From: Lachnospiraceae bacterium UBA5895
GTDB taxonomy: Bacteria > Bacillota > Clostridia > Lachnospirales > Lachnospiraceae
DNA: 6,454 nucleotides
Direction of reading: 5' to 3'
NCBI GenBank assembly: GCA_002431915.1
Contig: DJEP01000041.1
Coordinates: 22,146 to 28,599, forward strand
Below are positions 5,492-6,454 of this stretch, piece after piece; within the stretch, counting starts at the first letter, position 1; each line of letters begins with the position of its first letter. Under the pieces are notes generated by a model that was given only the letters and a program-made list of their open reading frames with translations, was not told where the DNA came from and did not search any database. The position numbers and the translations under genes were made by a program.

Positions 5492-6454
5492 TTATTCAAA
5501 CTCGATCGTTCCAGGCGGCTTACTGGTAATATCATACATTACTCTGTTCACATGGCTCACCTCATTGATGATCCTGCTGGTCACCTTCTGCAATACCTCG
5601 TAAGGAATCTGCGCACTCTCGGCGGTCATGAAATCAATCGTCTTCACTGCTCTCAGTGCAATAGCGTAATCATAGGTTCTTTCATCGCCCATAACACCTA
5701 CGGATCTCATATTGGTCAGGGCTGCGAAGTACTGGTTGATCTCGCGGTCCAGACCTGCGTTGACGATCTCCTCGCGGTAGATGGCATCTGCATCCTGTAC
5801 GATCTTGACCTTCTCGGCGGTTACTTCGCCGATGATACGGATGCCCAGTCCGGGACCTGGGAACGGCTGACGGAATACCAGATGCTCCGGAATACCAAGC
5901 TCCAGTCCTACCTTACGAACCTCATCCTTGAACAGGTTACGCAGAGGCTCGATGATCTCCTTGAAATCTACATAGTCGGGCAAACCGCCTACGTTGTGGT
6001 GGGACTTGATCACTGCGGATTCACCGCCCAGTCCGCTCTCTACCACGTCGGGATAGATGGTTCCCTGTACCAGGAAATCTACGGCACCGATCTTCTTCGC
6101 CTCTTCCTCGAAAACGCGGATGAACTCTTCGCCGATGATCTTTCTCTTATGCTCCGGCTCGGATACTCCGGCCAGCTTGCTGTAGAAACGCTCCTGCGCA
6201 TTCACACGGATAAAGTGCAGGTCGTAATTACCATTGGGACCGAAAACTGCTTCTACCTCATCGCCCTCGTTCTTACGGAGCAGGCCGTGATCTACAAAGA
6301 CACAGGTCAGCTGCTCGCCGACCGCCTTGGATAACAATACTGCTGCCACGGAGGAATCCACACCGCCGGACAATGCGCACAAAACTTTACCATTTCCGAC
6401 CTTCTCACGGATGGTCTTGATGGACTCTTCCACGAAGGAATCCATCTTCCAGTC
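5492..6454 (-). CDS. guaA: GMP synthase (glutamine-hydrolysing), C-terminal part (runs off right edge)
   Basis: The last 320 codons of GMP synthase, the cytoplasmic enzyme that converts XMP to GMP using ATP and ammonia from glutamine. The reading frame is open to the window edge (DWK precedes the Met at 6445), so that Met is internal. The N-terminal glutamine amidotransferase domain, normally about 190-200 residues, is outside the window. Numbering from that Met, the ATP-pyrophosphatase P-loop SGGVDSS is at 26-32, VDHGLLR at 51-57, the SHHNVGGLPD loop at 148-157 and FPGPGLGIRI at 195-204. The C-terminal dimerisation domain carries SVGVMGDERTYDY and ends in YDITSKPPGTIEFE, closely matching the canonical GuaA end. 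No key residue is missing in the visible part. It is convergent with the chemoreceptor gene, and no strong terminator of its own is visible. Identification is firm. Confidence 0.97.
   Translation of the reverse strand, partial: DWKMDSFVEESIKTIREKVGNGKVLCALSGGVDSSVAAVLLSKAVGEQLTCVFVDHGLLRKNEGDEVEAVFGPNGNYDLHFIRVNAQERFYSKLAGVSEPEHKRKIIGEEFIRVFEEEAKKIGAVDFLVQGTIYPDVVESGLGGESAVIKSHHNVGGLPDYVDFKEIIEPLRNLFKDEVRKVGLELGIPEHLVFRQPFPGPGLGIRIIGEVTAEKVKIVQDADAIYREEIVNAGLDREINQYFAALTNMRSVGVMGDERTYDYAIALRAVKTIDFMTAESAQIPYEVLQKVTSRIINEVSHVNRVMYDITSKPPGTIEFE

Noticed and set aside
5552..6334. A 260-codon plus-strand open frame opposite guaA
   Set aside because: guaA is unambiguous on the other strand and this frame shows no recognisable domain or ribosome site. 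It is a shadow.
1..6454. Mobile element, CRISPR, defence system, tRNA/rRNA or riboswitch
   Set aside because: All space is accounted for by ordinary genes and short spacers. I saw no direct-repeat array, transposase, terminal repeats, cloverleaf or recognisable riboswitch core.

Overview
The window looks like a piece of a Clostridia (Firmicutes) chromosome, most likely Lachnospiraceae or a close relative. The reasons are TTGACA/TATAAT-type promoters, a strong GGAGGG ribosome site, tight intrinsic terminators, AT-rich spacers between genes of moderate GC, a fused FeoA-FeoB iron transporter and a long-hairpin chemoreceptor. The family-level placement is an inference from protein character and was not tested by a search.

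Layout. Positions 1-194 (minus) hold the N-terminus of a sodium:neurotransmitter-symporter-family (NSS/SNF) transporter that runs off the left edge. It is divergent from a complete LysR-type regulator (408-1283, plus). Their 213-bp spacer holds a perfect consensus promoter for the regulator, an overlapping opposite promoter for the transporter that shares a palindromic -10, and two inverted repeats that could be operators. The regulator gene is convergent with feoAB (1327-3669, minus), and one hairpin with T-rich tails on both sides can stop transcription from both directions. feoAB encodes a single 780-residue Fe(II) transporter with FeoA fused to the N-terminus of FeoB. Upstream of it, a 12/14 match to the Fur 7-1-7 box overlaps its probable -35. 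Divergent from feoAB is a 500-residue methyl-accepting chemotaxis protein (3878-5380, plus) whose sensor half is six membrane segments with no sizeable extracellular domain. It ends in a strong terminator. The right edge (5492-6454, minus) is the C-terminal part of GMP synthase, guaA.

How the genes work together. The regulator and transporter look like a classic LysR/target pair controlling uptake of an amino-acid-like solute. feoAB is probably an iron-starvation gene under Fur. The chemoreceptor shares the feoAB control region but has its own promoter. guaA is housekeeping purine synthesis with no evident link to the rest.

I found no undescribed multi-gene system, mobile element, CRISPR array or RNA gene. 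The more interesting points are regulatory architecture (overlapping divergent promoters, a Fur box, and stop codons inside terminator loops), a His/Cys cluster in FeoB, and the membrane-embedded chemoreceptor sensor.
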